Below are positions 10,401-21,389 of a DNA stretch of 64,000 nt, piece by piece. The stretch is from Coniochaeta sp. PMI_546 (lineage: Eukaryota > Ascomycota > Sordariomycetes > Coniochaetales > Coniochaetaceae): the NCBI GenBank assembly GCA_021432605.1, contig MU271144.1, positions 1,856,606-1,920,605 of the forward strand, given 5' to 3'. A model generated the notes under the pieces. The model made no database searches, was not told the origin of the DNA, and saw only the letters and a program-made list of their open reading frames with translations. Each line of letters begins with the position of its first letter. The first letter of the stretch is position 1. Both the position numbers and the translations under genes were made by a program.

Positions 10401-11566
10401 AGGGTCTGATCAACGAGTACGGCGAGGACACGGTACAGTTTTACATGGTTGCGATCCAGAACAATGCCGAGCTCCAGGTCAGGAACCTCCTCAAGAACGT
10501 CTACAAGCGCTTTGAGGGCAAGAACCTCTCTGCCGTCGACTACATGGACGACGGAAGCCCGATCAAGCTGCAAATCACCATCGATCCGGAGAAAGGCGAA
10601 GCCATCTTCGACTTCGAGGGTACAGGCCCGGAGGTCTACGGAAACATCAACGCGCCCGAGGCGGTGTCGTACAGTGCCATCATCTACGCGCTGCGGTGCA
10701 TGATTTCGGAGGATATACCCCTCAACCAAGGCTGCCTGAAACCCATCACAGTCAAGATACCGCCGAAGAGCCTGCTCTCACCATCCGATAACGCCGCCGT
10801 GGTGGGAGGCAACGTGCTCACCAGCCAACGCGTGACGGACGTCATCTTTAAAGCATTCGAGGCCTGCGCAGCCAGCCAGGGCGACTGCAACAACCTCACC
10901 TTCGGCTTCGGCGGCAACGTGGCCGGCCAGGACGAGGTCAAGGGCTTCGGGTACTACGAGACCATCGCGGGCGGCAGCGGTGCGGGTCCGGACTGGGAGG
11001 GCACTGACGGCGTGCACACGCACATGACCAACACCAGGATTACAGACTCTGAAATCTTTGAGAGGCGGTACCCGGTACTGCTGAGAGAATTCTCCATCCG
11101 CAAGGGGTCGGGAGGCAAGGGCCAGCACCGCGGCGGCGACGGGGTGGTGCGCGACATCGAGTTCCGTATCCCGGTGCAGGTGTCGATCCTCAGCGAGAGG
11201 AGGGTGTACCACCCGTACGGCATGGCGGGAGGCGAGGACGCCGAGTGCGGGAAGAATTTGTGGGTCAGGAAGGTACAGAAGGCGAGCTGGGAGACGTCAC
11301 TCAAACGGTTGACGAACGGCAAGGGTGGTGAAGCAAAGGAAGATGAGGCTGAGGCCGAGCTTGAATACGAGGAGAGGTACATCAACCTGGGCGCCAAGAA
11401 CAGCGCGCCGATGAAGCCAGGTGACAGGATAATTATCAATACTCCTGGCGGTGGTGGTTGGGGCGCTGTCGGGGCCGAGAAAACGGATAGGAGAAAGGCT
11501 GATCCTACTCACGGGTGGCGGAAGGGGACCCATGGTGCGAGGGAGGATATGGCGCTGCAGGCATGA
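7412..11566 (+). CDS. 5-oxoprolinase (ATP-hydrolysing), hydantoinase A/B fusion
   Basis: The frame is open from 7310, but MASIQKPDKGIRIAIDRGGT at 7412 is the natural start. Read through, it encodes 1384 aa. A 48-nt intron at 9918-9965 (GTAGGTC...GCTAAC...TTGTAG) interrupts the conserved HLPVHLGSMSTCVRRQ block; removing it gives 1368 aa. The enzyme uses ATP to open 5-oxoproline to glutamate in the cytosolic gamma-glutamyl (glutathione) cycle. The N-terminal HyuA half shows the ATP-binding DRGGTFTDCVG (residues 16-26), GFDMGGTSTDVSRYG (about 343) and PESAGAHPGPACYRKGG. The C-terminal HyuB half begins near DPIMLSVFGHRFMAIAEQMG and shows SNHPSYGGTHLPDITLVMP and SRAHHADIGGITAGSMPP, ending with the family tail INTPGGGGWGA. 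Length fits eukaryotic oxoprolinases, slightly long. Confidence 0.93.
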   Translation: MASIQKPDKGIRIAIDRGGTFTDCVGNYNGEDVIIKLLSEDPANYSDAPLEGIRRIMSHFLKTDIPRGQPLDTGRIDSIRMGTTVATNALLERKGERIAMVVTRGFGDCLVIGNQSRPKIFDLAIHKPDVLYSAVVEIDERVTLEDYAEDPSRTQSRADARAGTEEAKTHDLVMGLSGEAVRILQRPEEERIRAQLREVYGSGIRSIAVCLMHGYTFPDHEALVGKVAREIGFQHVSLSHELMPMIKLVSRATSVCADAYLTPAIKKYISGFQAGFEGGLGTRSVKQESGNRGARCEFMQSDGGLVDVEKFTGLKAILSGPAGGVVGYAMTSYDENTRIGVIGFDMGGTSTDVSRYGEGRYEHTFETTTAGVTIQSPQLDINTVAAGGGSRLFFRNGLFVVGPESAGAHPGPACYRKGGPATVTDANLFLGRLLPEFFPKIFGPNENEGLDFEASKKVLQELADQIKTETGKDMGIDEVAYGFLTVANETMTRPIRSITEAKGHDSSKHRLATFGGAGGQHAVAIAESLGIKQILVHRYSSVLSAYGMALADVVDERQEPDSSVWADEGEVVEELKSKMEKLKEKSRQALKDQGFEDNDIVFEEYLNMRYRGTESALMIIKPSEEDAKEFGGNQWAFGKAFVKHHRYEFGFTLDDRDIIVDDVRVRGIGKSFRYEEKTVDEQLKTVKRQEVSAQKKHSEAKVYFEGGRLDTPIYMLGDLGVGTTIKGPAMLADDTQTIVVTPKSTALVLETHVVIDSQKTDSKDDSAGKDGEREIDPIMLSVFGHRFMAIAEQMGRALQKTSVSTNVKERLDFSCAIFDENGGLVANAPHLPVHLGRSNHQLKLVAANIVVGSMSTCVRRQAEIWKGKLKKGDVIISNHPSYGGTHLPDITLVMPAFDEAGERILFYAASRAHHADIGGITAGSMPPHSRELFQEGAAIKSEKLVSEGKFDEDRVVELLYKEPAQYPGCSGTRCLADNINDLRAQVSANQKGISLIEGLINEYGEDTVQFYMVAIQNNAELQVRNLLKNVYKRFEGKNLSAVDYMDDGSPIKLQITIDPEKGEAIFDFEGTGPEVYGNINAPEAVSYSAIIYALRCMISEDIPLNQGCLKPITVKIPPKSLLSPSDNAAVVGGNVLTSQRVTDVIFKAFEACAASQGDCNNLTFGFGGNVAGQDEVKGFGYYETIAGGSGAGPDWEGTDGVHTHMTNTRITDSEIFERRYPVLLREFSIRKGSGGKGQHRGGDGVVRDIEFRIPVQVSILSERRVYHPYGMAGGEDAECGKNLWVRKVQKASWETSLKRLTNGKGGEAKEDEAEAELEYEERYINLGAKNSAPMKPGDRIIINTPGGGGWGAVGAEKTDRRKADPTHGWRKGTHGAREDMALQA
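9918..9965 (+). other. 48-nt frame-preserving intron inside the oxoprolinase gene
   Basis: Begins GTAGGT, carries GCTAAC 13-18 nt before the end and finishes TTGTAG. Splicing joins CTA-G to GC-TCG and restores HLGSMSTC, the family's normal sequence. Its length is a multiple of three and it contains no in-frame stop, so an unspliced message would still be translated, with 16 extra residues (RSNHQLKLVAANIVVG). Confidence 0.85.
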
Positions 11567-12513
11567 GTGATGACGAGGATGAGGATCTGCGCGAGGTTGG
11601 CTTTTGTGATTGATTTTTACGCCGTGACGTTTACACATCCTGAGTTATGGTCACATATAGAAGATCTCCGGGCTAGATTGTTTGACAGTTGGCGGGTGGC
11701 TTTCTTGATTTTCGATCGTGCCGCAATGTGCGCATACTACACAACATGTACACACGAGTTTTTCGCCTTGTTGCCGTGATACCTCACTCTGTGAGCAAGG
11801 CTTTCTACCTCTAGGTACCTTAGCAAGCATCCGCCTCCTGATCTGCATGCACGTTCTGCCTTGACCTTGAATTTTGGTACCTTGAGAGAGTGACAACTCG
11901 CTGGCGTGCGGCATGGCAGGGGCGTAGCATGCAGGGTTGGGTCATCTAGTACTCTAGTAGTTATGCCTTACCACGCAGCGATTTGACATGTCATTCTTGA
12001 CCTACCATATGCTGTGCACGACGGCAGCCGTCGGTGACCGGCGGGCCGGGCGAACACCTGCCAGATCCGGACAGGTAGAGCCGAAGTGGGGGCCTGCAAA
12101 CGTGCAAACGGTCCCGGATGAGTCACCAAGAAGGACACGGAGCGGATACCACGGGGCGGGGCTGCTGCCGGCTCCCGTCGATGGGCGGGTCCCACCTGTT
12201 CGTTCAACTACATCTCAACTGATCAGATCTCATATATTCCGCGGAGCTCAACATGAAGTGAGACGTGTCTTACCCTAGAGGAATAAGGTAAAGGCTCACG
12301 TAAAACAAACGGACGAAGCGTGACAGATCTGCTGTTTGCTGTTACATTTGTACTCTCTCCTCGGGGCTTGACGTCCCCTCGGATTTTAACACTCGCACTT
12401 TGGTTTCTCGCTTATTTCTCACCCTCACTCATCCTTCGTCCTATCCTCCAGTACTTCTGTCTATAGTCCAGCATCACACAACCTGCAAACTCGTCTTGCT
12501 GGAAGCACTCAAC
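11567..12513. other. intergenic region between oxoprolinase and adenosine deaminase genes
   Basis: 947 bp holding no recognisable gene. It includes a GC-rich patch at about 12030-12190 and an AGGTA-type motif (ctaggtacctta) at 11811-11822. The last 100 bp before the ATG at 12514 are CT-rich. Confidence 0.4.
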
Positions 12514-14306
12514 ATGCCTGCATTCACAGACGAGGAGTGGGCAGAGATCCTCGAGAACGAGGTGCCGGCCATGAACCACCCAGTTGTCCAGCAGTTTCTC
12601 CAGGGCCGTCAAAACCTGATCAACGAAGAGGACAAAGAACGAAGCGGTGAGTGTCCCGTTATACTCTCGAGATGCGCCATTCTAACCGAACATCAGACTA
12701 CTCGTTCCGCCAGAACCTCTCCCCAATCGCCCGCAAGGCCTGCGCCATCGTGTCCCGCATCCGCGACGAGGAGCGCCGCACAATCTGGACGCCAGGCCTG
12801 GAGGAGAAGATCGCGCAGCAGGAGAAGAACATCACGGTCCACCCGGGCATGATGTTCTCCCTCTCCAAAGACAAGATGGAACAGACCAAGCTGTACCAGA
12901 TCGTCCGCAAGATGCCCAAGGGCGCCCTGCTGCACGCCCACCTCGACGCAATGGTCGACTTCGACTACCTCTTTGACGTCCTGCTCAAAACCCCCGGCAT
13001 CCACATCTGGTCCGACGACAGCCACCTCGCCACCGACTCTGCCCGGGAAACAGCCTCCATCTCGATCCGCTTCAAGGAGAAGACGCACCCGACCGACAAC
13101 CCCTCCATCTGGTCCGAGTCCTACACCCCCGGCACCCCCATCCCCTTAGTCCACGCCGCCTCCGTCTTCCCAGGCGGCACTCCCGCCTTCCTGGCCTGGC
13201 TCAAGTCCCGCTGCACAATCTCCCAGACCGACGCCGTCGAGCAGCACCACGGCGTCGACGCCATCTGGGCAAAGTTCGGCTCCTGCTTCCGCGTCATCGG
13301 CACCTTCATCCACTACGAGCCCGTCTTCCGCGCCTTCCTGCGCAGGCTCATGTCCCTCCTCCACGCCGACGGCATCCGCTGGGCCGAGGTGCGCTTCACC
13401 TGGCCGCTGAACTACTGCCGCGAGGGGGTGGAGACGCCCGAGCAGGACTACGACGCCATGTTCCAGGTGATCGACGAGGAGACCACCCGATTCAAGTCCA
13501 GCGAGGCCGGCAGGTCCTTCTGGGGCCTGCGGTTCATCTGGTCCTCCCTCCGCAACTGGGACTCGCGCGCCATCATCACAGACATGGACAACTGCATCGC
13601 CACCAAGCTCAGCTGGCCGCACCTGCTGGCGGGCTACGACCTGGTGGGGCCGGAGGACCAGGGCCGGCCCCTGCGCGACCTGCTGCCGGAGCTGTTCTGG
13701 TTCCGGCGGCAGTGCGCGGCGGAGGGGGTCGAGGTCCCTCTCTTCCTGCACGCGGGCGAGACCCTGGGGTCGGGCGACGGGACGGACCACAACCTCTTCG
13801 ACGCCGTGCTGCTGGGGGCCCGCCGCCTGGGCCACGGCTTCAGCCTGTACAAGCACCCGGCCCTGGTCAAGGCGGTTAAGGACAGGCGCGTCCTGGTCGA
13901 GAGCTGCCCGATCAGCAACGAGGTGCTGCGGCTGTGCGGCAGCGTGGCGAGCCACCCGCTGCCGGCGCTGATTGCCCGGGGGGTGCCGTGTAATATTAAC
14001 AATGACGACCCGGCTATCCTGGGCCACGATACGGCGGGGAGCACGCACGACTTCTGGCTGGCGCTGCAGGGGTGGGAGAACTTGGGGCTGGCGGGCCTGG
14101 GGAGCTTGGCGGAGAACAGCGTGCGGTGGGCGGCGTTTGAGGATCAGACTAACGAGGAGTGGATGAGGGATATCAGGGAGGCGAGTGTGGGGGGTGGCGT
14201 CAAGGCGGAGAGGCTGAGGGAGTGGGCCGTCGAGTGGGAGCGGTTCTGTCTCTGGGTCGTGGAGGAGTTTGGGGACGAGGACGAGAAGGATGGGGAGGGC
14301 AAGTGA
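12514..14306 (+). CDS. ADGF/ADA2-type adenosine deaminase (CECR1 family)
   Basis: Two exons, 12514-12646 and 12697-14306, giving 580 aa. The 50-nt intron starts GTGAGT and ends TTCTAACC...CAG; the junction reads ERS-DYSFRQNLSPIARKA. The enzyme deaminates adenosine (or a related purine nucleoside) to inosine at a zinc centre. Visible catalytic landmarks are the HAHLD pair (about residues 123-127), FLHAGETLGSGDG (about 395), RRLGHGFSLYKHP, VESCPISNEVLRL and the metal-site NNDDPAILGHD (about 478). The wide spacing and the region before HAH match the ADGF/ADA2 group rather than short ADA1 enzymes. Animal ADA2 is secreted, but I see no signal peptide here (start MPAFTDEEWAEIL), so an intracellular role is likely. 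It follows the oxoprolinase on the same strand. Confidence 0.91.
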
Positions 14307-17028
14307 GGAATGCTTACGGGGTCGTTGGAGCCTTTGGGGACTGAGAACGGGGATGGGGATGAGGATCGTGATGGGTCTCGTCCATTGGGACTTCCCCGGA
14401 AGATCCGTGGTGGTTCGGTGAGCGAAGCCGCGAGCTGCGGATGGACGAAAAGGGGTATGATTCTCGAGGGCCGAGTGATGGCTCGGAGACTTTTCTTTGG
14501 GACCCCAGGGTACGGTACGCGGGTATCGAGGGGCATGTGACAGGTTTGGGCTAAACATGAGGGCTTAGGGGCTTGCACGGGGACGCACTTCAACATCTTG
14601 GATGACTTGTAATAACGGCTACATTAGTCATGAGGCAGCGATTTTTGTTTCGTTTGATATCTAGACCACGAATAAGAACTCAAGAATCGACCGGCCCAAC
14701 AGGCAGCGACGCCCAAAGTGCCGCCGGTGGCGGCTTGTGGGCAATGTCGGCAGTAGAGCTTTGGGGGCCGTTCACGGTTGTCGTGGGCATATACGACGCA
14801 TGCGTACGGACCAGGCACTGCGCAGGTCGTTGCAGGCCGCAAGGATGGACTTACATGCCGCATTATGCACCTCTTCTGCATACGGCGCCTATCTTGCATT
14901 CGGATTGGTTCCTGATCCCAATCTCCTTACCTCTGACAGGCCATCCAGTGCCAGCAGGATGGTACAGCAATGGAGGGAGGGGGTTGCACACAAGTTCCCC
15001 GCTTGAACCGGCGACAGAACTCACACGGACATCTGCAACGTCTTTCGGTGTTACTTGGGCACGTATGCATGCAGGCGATACTCCTTGAGTCCAAGTCCCA
15101 GGATCCAGATTCAGGGTTTTAGACCCAGCGATCGAATCCTCCCCGGCATTTGAGATCATTCGCCCTTCTTGGCTGGGTGAGATCTTCACTTTCAGCTTGC
15201 GGGAATGGCGGAGAAGGATGACCAAACAAGAACGAAGTAGTCTAGTACTTACCGTGCGATATAGGGGGATGGTGGTGGTGGCAGTGGTGGATGGCCCTTA
15301 ACCGGCCCTGTCAACGATCCTCCTGCACGGCAGCTGCATGGCCTGGTCGAATGGTGAGAATGAAGTAGCTGGGTCTTGCCCTCGGCATCTGTTGTGCTTG
15401 AAATCTAACGAGCTAAGACGGCATATTGACGTTATCTCCAATAGCTCCCGGCTCATGACCGATCAGCCCCTATTGGGTCTTGGTATGACCTTCGCTCTCT
15501 TGAAGACGTTCAAAGTCTGCCTCGTCACTTCACCAGTCACCGCTTGATATGGCTTCTTGAAATTGAAAGGAGGGAGCCAAGTGGCGGAGAAAGAGGCCGG
15601 CCGAGAATCAAGAAGGTCAGCAAGGCCGGCAGCCCGTTAGATCGACCTGCCCCCGGGAGACTACCTGATAATCCGGAGTGCCCAGCAGCCAGCCTTACGA
15701 GGCGAGGTCGCCAACCTCCCGGTTGCGCCGTATTTGTAACGGCTAATTTACGTCATTGCGGAGATCGCCGTGGAAGAAGAGCGTGGAATTAAGCATGAAG
15801 AATGCGTCTATGAGGCACATACAAGGCACTCGTTGACATTTGGTAGACTTTGGTAGTGCTAGTGTAGCATAAGCAGCCTGCAGTGTTCAAAATTAAGCGC
15901 GGAAGAAGCCACTTGAGAGATGGATTCGATTCCAGGAGGATTATACGTGGCCGCGAAGACAAAGTTCAGGCCGGCACCAATCATGACTCGAACTCTGAAT
16001 CTGGTCTAACCGCTTATCGTATTTCAGGTTCTGGTGAGGGGGACTTCAGAGTGGTAGAGCTGGAACCCGTCGCAATCCGGCAGTCCATTTGATACCGCCA
16101 AGGCTGTCTGAGGTCAGCGAATCTCACAGGACTTGTCGGTAAGGAGGCTTCAGATACTAAAAGGCCTCCGAATCTTGGCATCCTGTAAGAGTTGTAAAGT
16201 CGGCTTACTGATGAACGCCGCGGCCCTTCGGCTTTTCGGATTTCGCGAACACATCTTATTTCATCACTGCAAGGAGACAGGCTGACTATTGAAACATCCC
16301 CTGCTCGTCGGCACTGGCAGTGCGCCCATCAAAGGTTGCTTGGCTATTCGGCGTGATCAAGCCAAGTGGAAGTATCCAAAGGGATATAACAGGTTGACTA
16401 ATAAGGTTTGCGACAACAGCTGTGTCGGTATTTGTAAGTGTGCGGTAAGAACAAATCTGTAATACCTCCAAAGCTCCGGCTTGGCGGCCCGTGTAAGTGA
16501 CCGGCCCGGCTTCGACTACAGTACTCCAGGCAATGAGAGGCTGGATCACTGTCGCCCATGGTGTCGGCGCCGAGTTCAGTGGTACGTAGTGATTTAAGAT
16601 TGAGCCTCGAAGGATTCAGCTGACTGTTTCCGGAAAGTCAAGATGCAGAGCATTAACTCCGTATGCACTATGCAGACATGGTGAACTTGTGTCACTGTCA
16701 GGAGGAAGCATCAGGTCCCTAACGCAGCATAAGGAGCCACTCTTGGGCCTTTTCCATTGGCTGAAACGATTGCTGGAACAGAAATTTGGAAAGCCCGCCA
16801 AGAAACAAAGCAACTGATCCTTGACCCTTGCGGGATGGAAGTATACCGACAAAGCTACGCTAGGATTCCGCGCCAAATGCAATGACATGCTGTAAGGAAG
16901 ACATCCGCAAGGATTGTGCCCTTGAAGCCGACAACAAGCTGGGCGATCTTGGCCGTCTATCAGATTATGACTCGTCGAGTGCTAGGTATCATGCAAAGTG
17001 AAGGAAAGGGAATGATGACCGGAAACGC
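14307..17028. other. gene-poor stretch, 2.7 kb
   Basis: No family motif or convincing splice chain found on either strand. Short frames of 60-150 codons occur, but none shows a domain or consistent coding character. It separates the convergent deaminase (+) and NmrA-like (-) genes. Confidence 0.4.
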
Positions 17029-18089
17029 CTATACTGCAGATCCCCAAACGCCCTCAACCCATTCTCTGAATCTCATCGGGCGAGGATCCATTAGGTTCGC
17101 CTGGTTGAGCAGCTCGTTCAAGTTTGCTTGCCGGAAGTTGTAGCGGCCGTTTGCCGTTGCGAGGAGTCTTTGGAAGTAGTGCCATCGAGCCCATTCTTCG
17201 TTCTGTTGGCAGTACTCTGCCTGTGCCACCGCGTCTTGGTACGTGTGTACCGCCAAGTTGAAAGGAACTTGTGCACCCCGGTTAGTATCAAGCTCTGACG
17301 CGGCCATGAAATGCATATACCTTACCTCCTCTGACGTTGGAGCATGTAGCGACAAGATCGCGGAGCGTCATCTGGTCCCCTTTCATCTTGAATTCTCGCG
17401 GCCAGTTGTTAGGACCTAGTTCTATTGCGGCCGCGACAAATCGCGCGACGTCATAGACAGACGTTAGGACGACCTGAACAGGGCGTCCACTAGGGCTGGT
17501 TTCGATGATCTCGCCAGCAGCTTGGGAAATGTCAACGACGTAGTCATTGGAATTCTGAACCCCAGTGCTGGCACCCAAGTTGTATGCCTGCAGACCGCCC
17601 GGTCCAAACCGCTCCATGAAGAGGCCACAGGAGAAGACTGTGTACTGCATGCCGTTTGGTTTTGATTGTGACCATTGCCGAAGGAGGTCCAGCGCTGCGT
17701 GCGAGCCACGGTCGAGGGGGTCGTCCGCAGGCCTATGAGATACGGGACCTTCAAACTCCGACGGAACGAAGACTCGCACTCTGGCTCGCCTGGCTGCATC
17801 GATGAGGTTGAGTTGCTCGACACCTGAAATGGTCGAGATCAAGAGGTCGACGCCTTGAAGGGCATATCGCAACTCTTCCACACTGGCGAAATCCACAACA
17901 GCAAGCTGAACATCTGGCATACTCTCTTCGAACTCTGGGTGTGCCTCCAGGGGCGTTAGCCTTGAAGTTAGCAAGATGTGAGGAAGACTCAACTTGTCGT
18001 GATAGCACGAGCACAGCATTGGCGCTTTTGCTAAGCTCCTGTGCGAGGATATATGCAAAACCACCCGCGCCAGCAAGGGCAATCCTCAT
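17029..18089 (-). CDS. NmrA-like / isoflavone reductase-like NAD(P)-binding protein
   Basis: Three exons on the minus strand: 18089-17994, 17944-17326 and 17267-17029, giving 317 aa. The introns are 49 nt (GTTGAG...CTAAC...GAG, a weak acceptor) and 58 nt (GTAAGG...ACTAACC...AAG). Both phases check out. The protein opens with a Rossmann fold, MRIALAGAGGFAYILAQELS, and continues VLSRQAHPEFEESMPDVQ and LQGVDLLISTISGVEQLNLI. RVFVPSEFEGPVSHRP and the C-terminal FREWVEGVWG are typical of fungal NmrA-like/isoflavone reductase-like proteins. These are atypical short-chain dehydrogenases that act as reductases or redox-sensing regulators. The central Tyr-Lys pair of true SDRs is not evident, and the substrate is unknown. 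A start 30 nt upstream (18119) is possible but would displace the Rossmann strand. Confidence 0.85.
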
Positions 18090-20778
18090 GGTTGTCGTCG
18101 TATTCGTTCTTGCCCTCATGATGATAGCACACTAGTGATCTGATGGTGTTCTCTGAGGATGGACTCATAGAATCTTAAGTAGAGACTTGGGATATCATGG
18201 TCATGGGGGATGCCTTGCGCGGATGGCTGAGCAACCTGGAGGATACCACAGCATGATATACTCGACGGCTCATATGAAGTGCAATTCTGGAAGCGACCTG
18301 CATACTGCCCGTGACTCAATGGCGCAGGGTAGAGGGTAGTGGTGGGTTGGTTGAAGGAAGGCAACCAAGGTAGGCCCATATGGACTAAAAGAGACGTCAA
18401 GTGGTCGAATATCGACTAAGTAGGTAGGTAAGGGGAGCTGGCCAGGCATATCCGGTACTACCTTGATGACATGCTTTTGCGCCCGCTTAGCAGGTCCGAG
18501 TCAAGGGGACTTTCAGACAGGCACATGGAGGTGGACTACCTCCCATGCGGCGCAGGCAAGAAAGCGGGTGGGTCGCCTTGTGATCCACTAGTACCAAGGG
18601 TATCCCAAGGCATCAGAGGCACATTTGAGTTGGCTTGCAGCACACTGCACGCAGACACCAAGCCTGGGTCTAACCCGTGGAAGCGGCATCTTGCAGCCAT
18701 AGGCCATGGACCCGAAAGAGGTACAATCCTGCAAAACCAGCCATCAAGCGATCAAGCCATCATACTTGCACACGCAGCCCACTGCATCCTTGGATCTTGG
18801 ACTTCTGGTCTGATTGGAGTGGTAGCTCGAAGGCATGTGGCCCTTGGCCAGTTTGAGCTCCACCCCTCTGGCGGGAGAACGAATAGCGGAGTCAGAGAGG
18901 TGATGCCTAGCCTCGCATCCAGCTCCTTGGTCTTCGATTGTGTAGCCGAACGACCGAGAGTGACCACAGTACTTGACTGTACCCTCATGTTGAAGAGCGA
19001 CAAAATCGAACCTTCGATACCATGCTCATGATCATGCTTGAGGCCAGAAATGAAAGGTCTGGGGTAGAAAAGAGGAGCCAAATAAGCTCTTCAGCCATGA
19101 GAACCTCCACGATGCCACTCCTTTTGGTGTCGATTGCGACCACAGAGCTACTTAGCTCATATGTCAGCGACGTCCTCGAGACGTATGATCGTATGGGATA
19201 CTCTATTATGACGAGATGATGTGTGGATGGGGGTGGCAGAGCATGCTGAAAGTGCCGGGATAGGCCTCTTCCATCCCACAACTTCCAAACAAACCTCAAC
19301 CGACAGGTTATAGGGCTGAAGAATAGGATAGCGATTCCATGCCGGCCGGCCTGCACCAGTGCAGCCCTATGCCAGGAGAAGGGCGAGTCAGAGATCCCCC
19401 AAAGGGCCGCATGATGCGATTCAACGGCGTCAAGCTCGTCTGCAAGGCTTCGGCACGAAGGCATGTTCCGCGCTTAGGGCTGGTGTCACCTTGACCGCAA
19501 GCGGTGATCGAGATATCATGCATGTCGTCCTCACACTCGGTCCTTTGAACAGCGACAAATTGAAGTATTGGGGGCGGAGATCAGGTACGGAGACAGAGTC
19601 TGATGGCAAATTAAGGTTTCGCTGTCGGCCGACCAAGCACACTTCGATGTTGGAAGGACGAGAGAAGAAGGAGCGAGCCCAGGCAAGGGAACACTCGGTG
19701 GGTCCCGACGTCTGATAAGATCGGATGTGAGTACGTACCTTGTGTACAGGGTTGTAAACTTAGGTTGTACAGGATTAAACCAGGGTGGTTGTGATTGGCT
19801 GATGACAAGAGTGGCAGGATCCCGTGACTCTGGCGCTAAGGCAACCACTCACAACACTCGACTAGGTCGGAACGACTACTGCAGAGTACTATGTTAGTGT
19901 CCCGACGACGACGACCTGCAACCACTTCGACGCAATGACGATACCTAAGGGAGATACATTGCTTGTCTCTTGTGAGACTTGAGGTGATCCTGCGACCCCT
20001 TCTTTAAACTCATCCGACACGACAGGCCGACCACTTCGTGATCGTAGCAGAACGAATTGGGTATCGTTGCGGCAGGACTGGATGCCCCTGCCGAAAGTCT
20101 GCCTGGTTACTGACTCACCGGCCTTAGCACCATGGCTCACAAAGTCATTTCGATGCTCGATCGGGGAGGCTATGCCGATGTAAGTTGTCTCCGTATGAGG
20201 AAGTCGGTTGTTACCGGTCAGGAAAGACGATGTCGGTGCCTAGCCGGAAGTATGTCTTTGAGCGGGAGACATTGTGTCTGGCGCGCTTAAGCGATGCTCC
20301 GCTGCACAACCGCACTTTTGACACGATACGTCGCTCGTTAATTCCTCACATGACTACCACCGACTGTCAACTGAGATGTCTTGTCAGGATTTTTGAGAGT
20401 TTCCAAGTCGCTCCAAACACAGTGAGGCCCGTATGCACCTCAGTAGGGGCATGTGCACTTCGCTCTCATATCTCGCAGGTGACGATATGAGCTCGCACTA
20501 CTTCCTGCTGTCGTGGGTAGACATATGTGGTCGTCATATCTCAATAAAGAGTTGGATTCAGGTATCTAGGTAACTACAAAGTCAACCTGCGAATCAAGCC
20601 GACCACAGCCACTGTCATGTGCTCCCAATACTGATCAAATGATTCAAGGAAATAAGGCTTGTCGCCATTTGGGGTATCATGAAATTCCTATCTCCAATTC
20701 CCTCCATGTCCTGGGACTCGCCAACTTCGGCTTTCCCCTCTGCCTCGTCGCGGCTTATCCCAAGTGACAGGATCTCAT
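18090..20778. other. gene-poor stretch, 2.7 kb
   Basis: Lies between two minus-strand genes. The longest frame is 186 codons (18471-19031, +), with no recognisable domain, and overlapping frames on the other strand are similar in length, so I call none of them. AGGTA-type repeats occur at 18417-18433 (taagtaggtaggtaagg). Confidence 0.4.
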
Positions 20779-21389
20779 TCAGTCTCGTGCAGCAGCATCG
20801 GCCTGCTTCTGGATGTCGTGCTCGGCGCCGCGCTGCTGGGTCTTGCCAATGTCGTGTTGCCTCTGGTACTCCTCCTGCTTAGCGCGGTCGCCCGTTATGC
20901 CAGCAACAGCATTGCCGACGGCACCGGTAGCGCGGTCTGATAGACCGGAAGAGAAGTCCTTGAGCTGTCCACGCGCCTCCTCCTCCTGGCCCTGGAGATT
21001 CTGCTCGCGGCCCGTCTGCTTGAGGTTTTCGGAGCCGATAAGTCCGCCGACTGCCTCCTTGGCTGACCCGACGGTCTGGTTCCAGGAACCGGTTGTGCGG
21101 TTGGGATCGTCCTTGGTGATGGCGCCGGCCGACGAAGCCGTGAAGCCGGGAAGCTTGGCCGTGGCGTGCGAGGCCTCGTACTCGGCATCGGCCTTTCTCT
21201 GCTTTGCTTCACCCTCAGCCTGCAATGTGTTAGTTATGTTGATCCAACCACTTGTCGTTCGAGATCGCAGCTTGTTCAACTTACCTGGTCGCCGGAGCTG
21301 CCGATGACGCTGCCTAGGGCATTCTGGACGATGCCAGTGGCAGAGTCAACGTATGACTTGAGAGTAGAGGTGTTATCGTTGGTAGACAT
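20779..21389 (-). CDS. CsbD-like stress protein / cruciform-DNA-recognition (Hmp1-like) protein
   Basis: Two exons, 21389-21285 and 21219-20779, giving 181 aa. The 65-nt intron runs GTAAGT...ACTAAC...TTGCAG. The protein starts MSTNDNTSTLKSYVDSATGI and VQNALGSVIGSSGDQ, and later shows CsbD-type repeats: TTGSWNQTVGSAKEAVGGLI and GSENLKQTGREQNLQGQEEE. It is hydrophilic, lacks Cys and Trp except one W, and looks largely helical or disordered, as in LEA-like stress proteins. Fungal relatives are annotated as mismatched-base-pair/cruciform DNA recognition proteins after Ustilago Hmp1; bacterial CsbD is a general stress protein. The exact role here is unknown. A TATA box lies about 150 bp upstream and AGGGG stress-element-like bases lie near 21653, suggesting strong, inducible expression. 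Confidence 0.86.

Noticed and set aside
13146-14558. 470-codon minus-strand frame opposite the adenosine deaminase gene
   Set aside because: It is the mirror of a GC-rich-third-base gene; its translation is Arg/Pro/Leu-rich with no domain, while the plus strand carries all deaminase motifs.
18471-19031. 186-codon plus-strand frame in gene-poor DNA
   Set aside because: No domain, signal peptide or splice context; frames of similar length overlap it on the other strand, so chance is likely.
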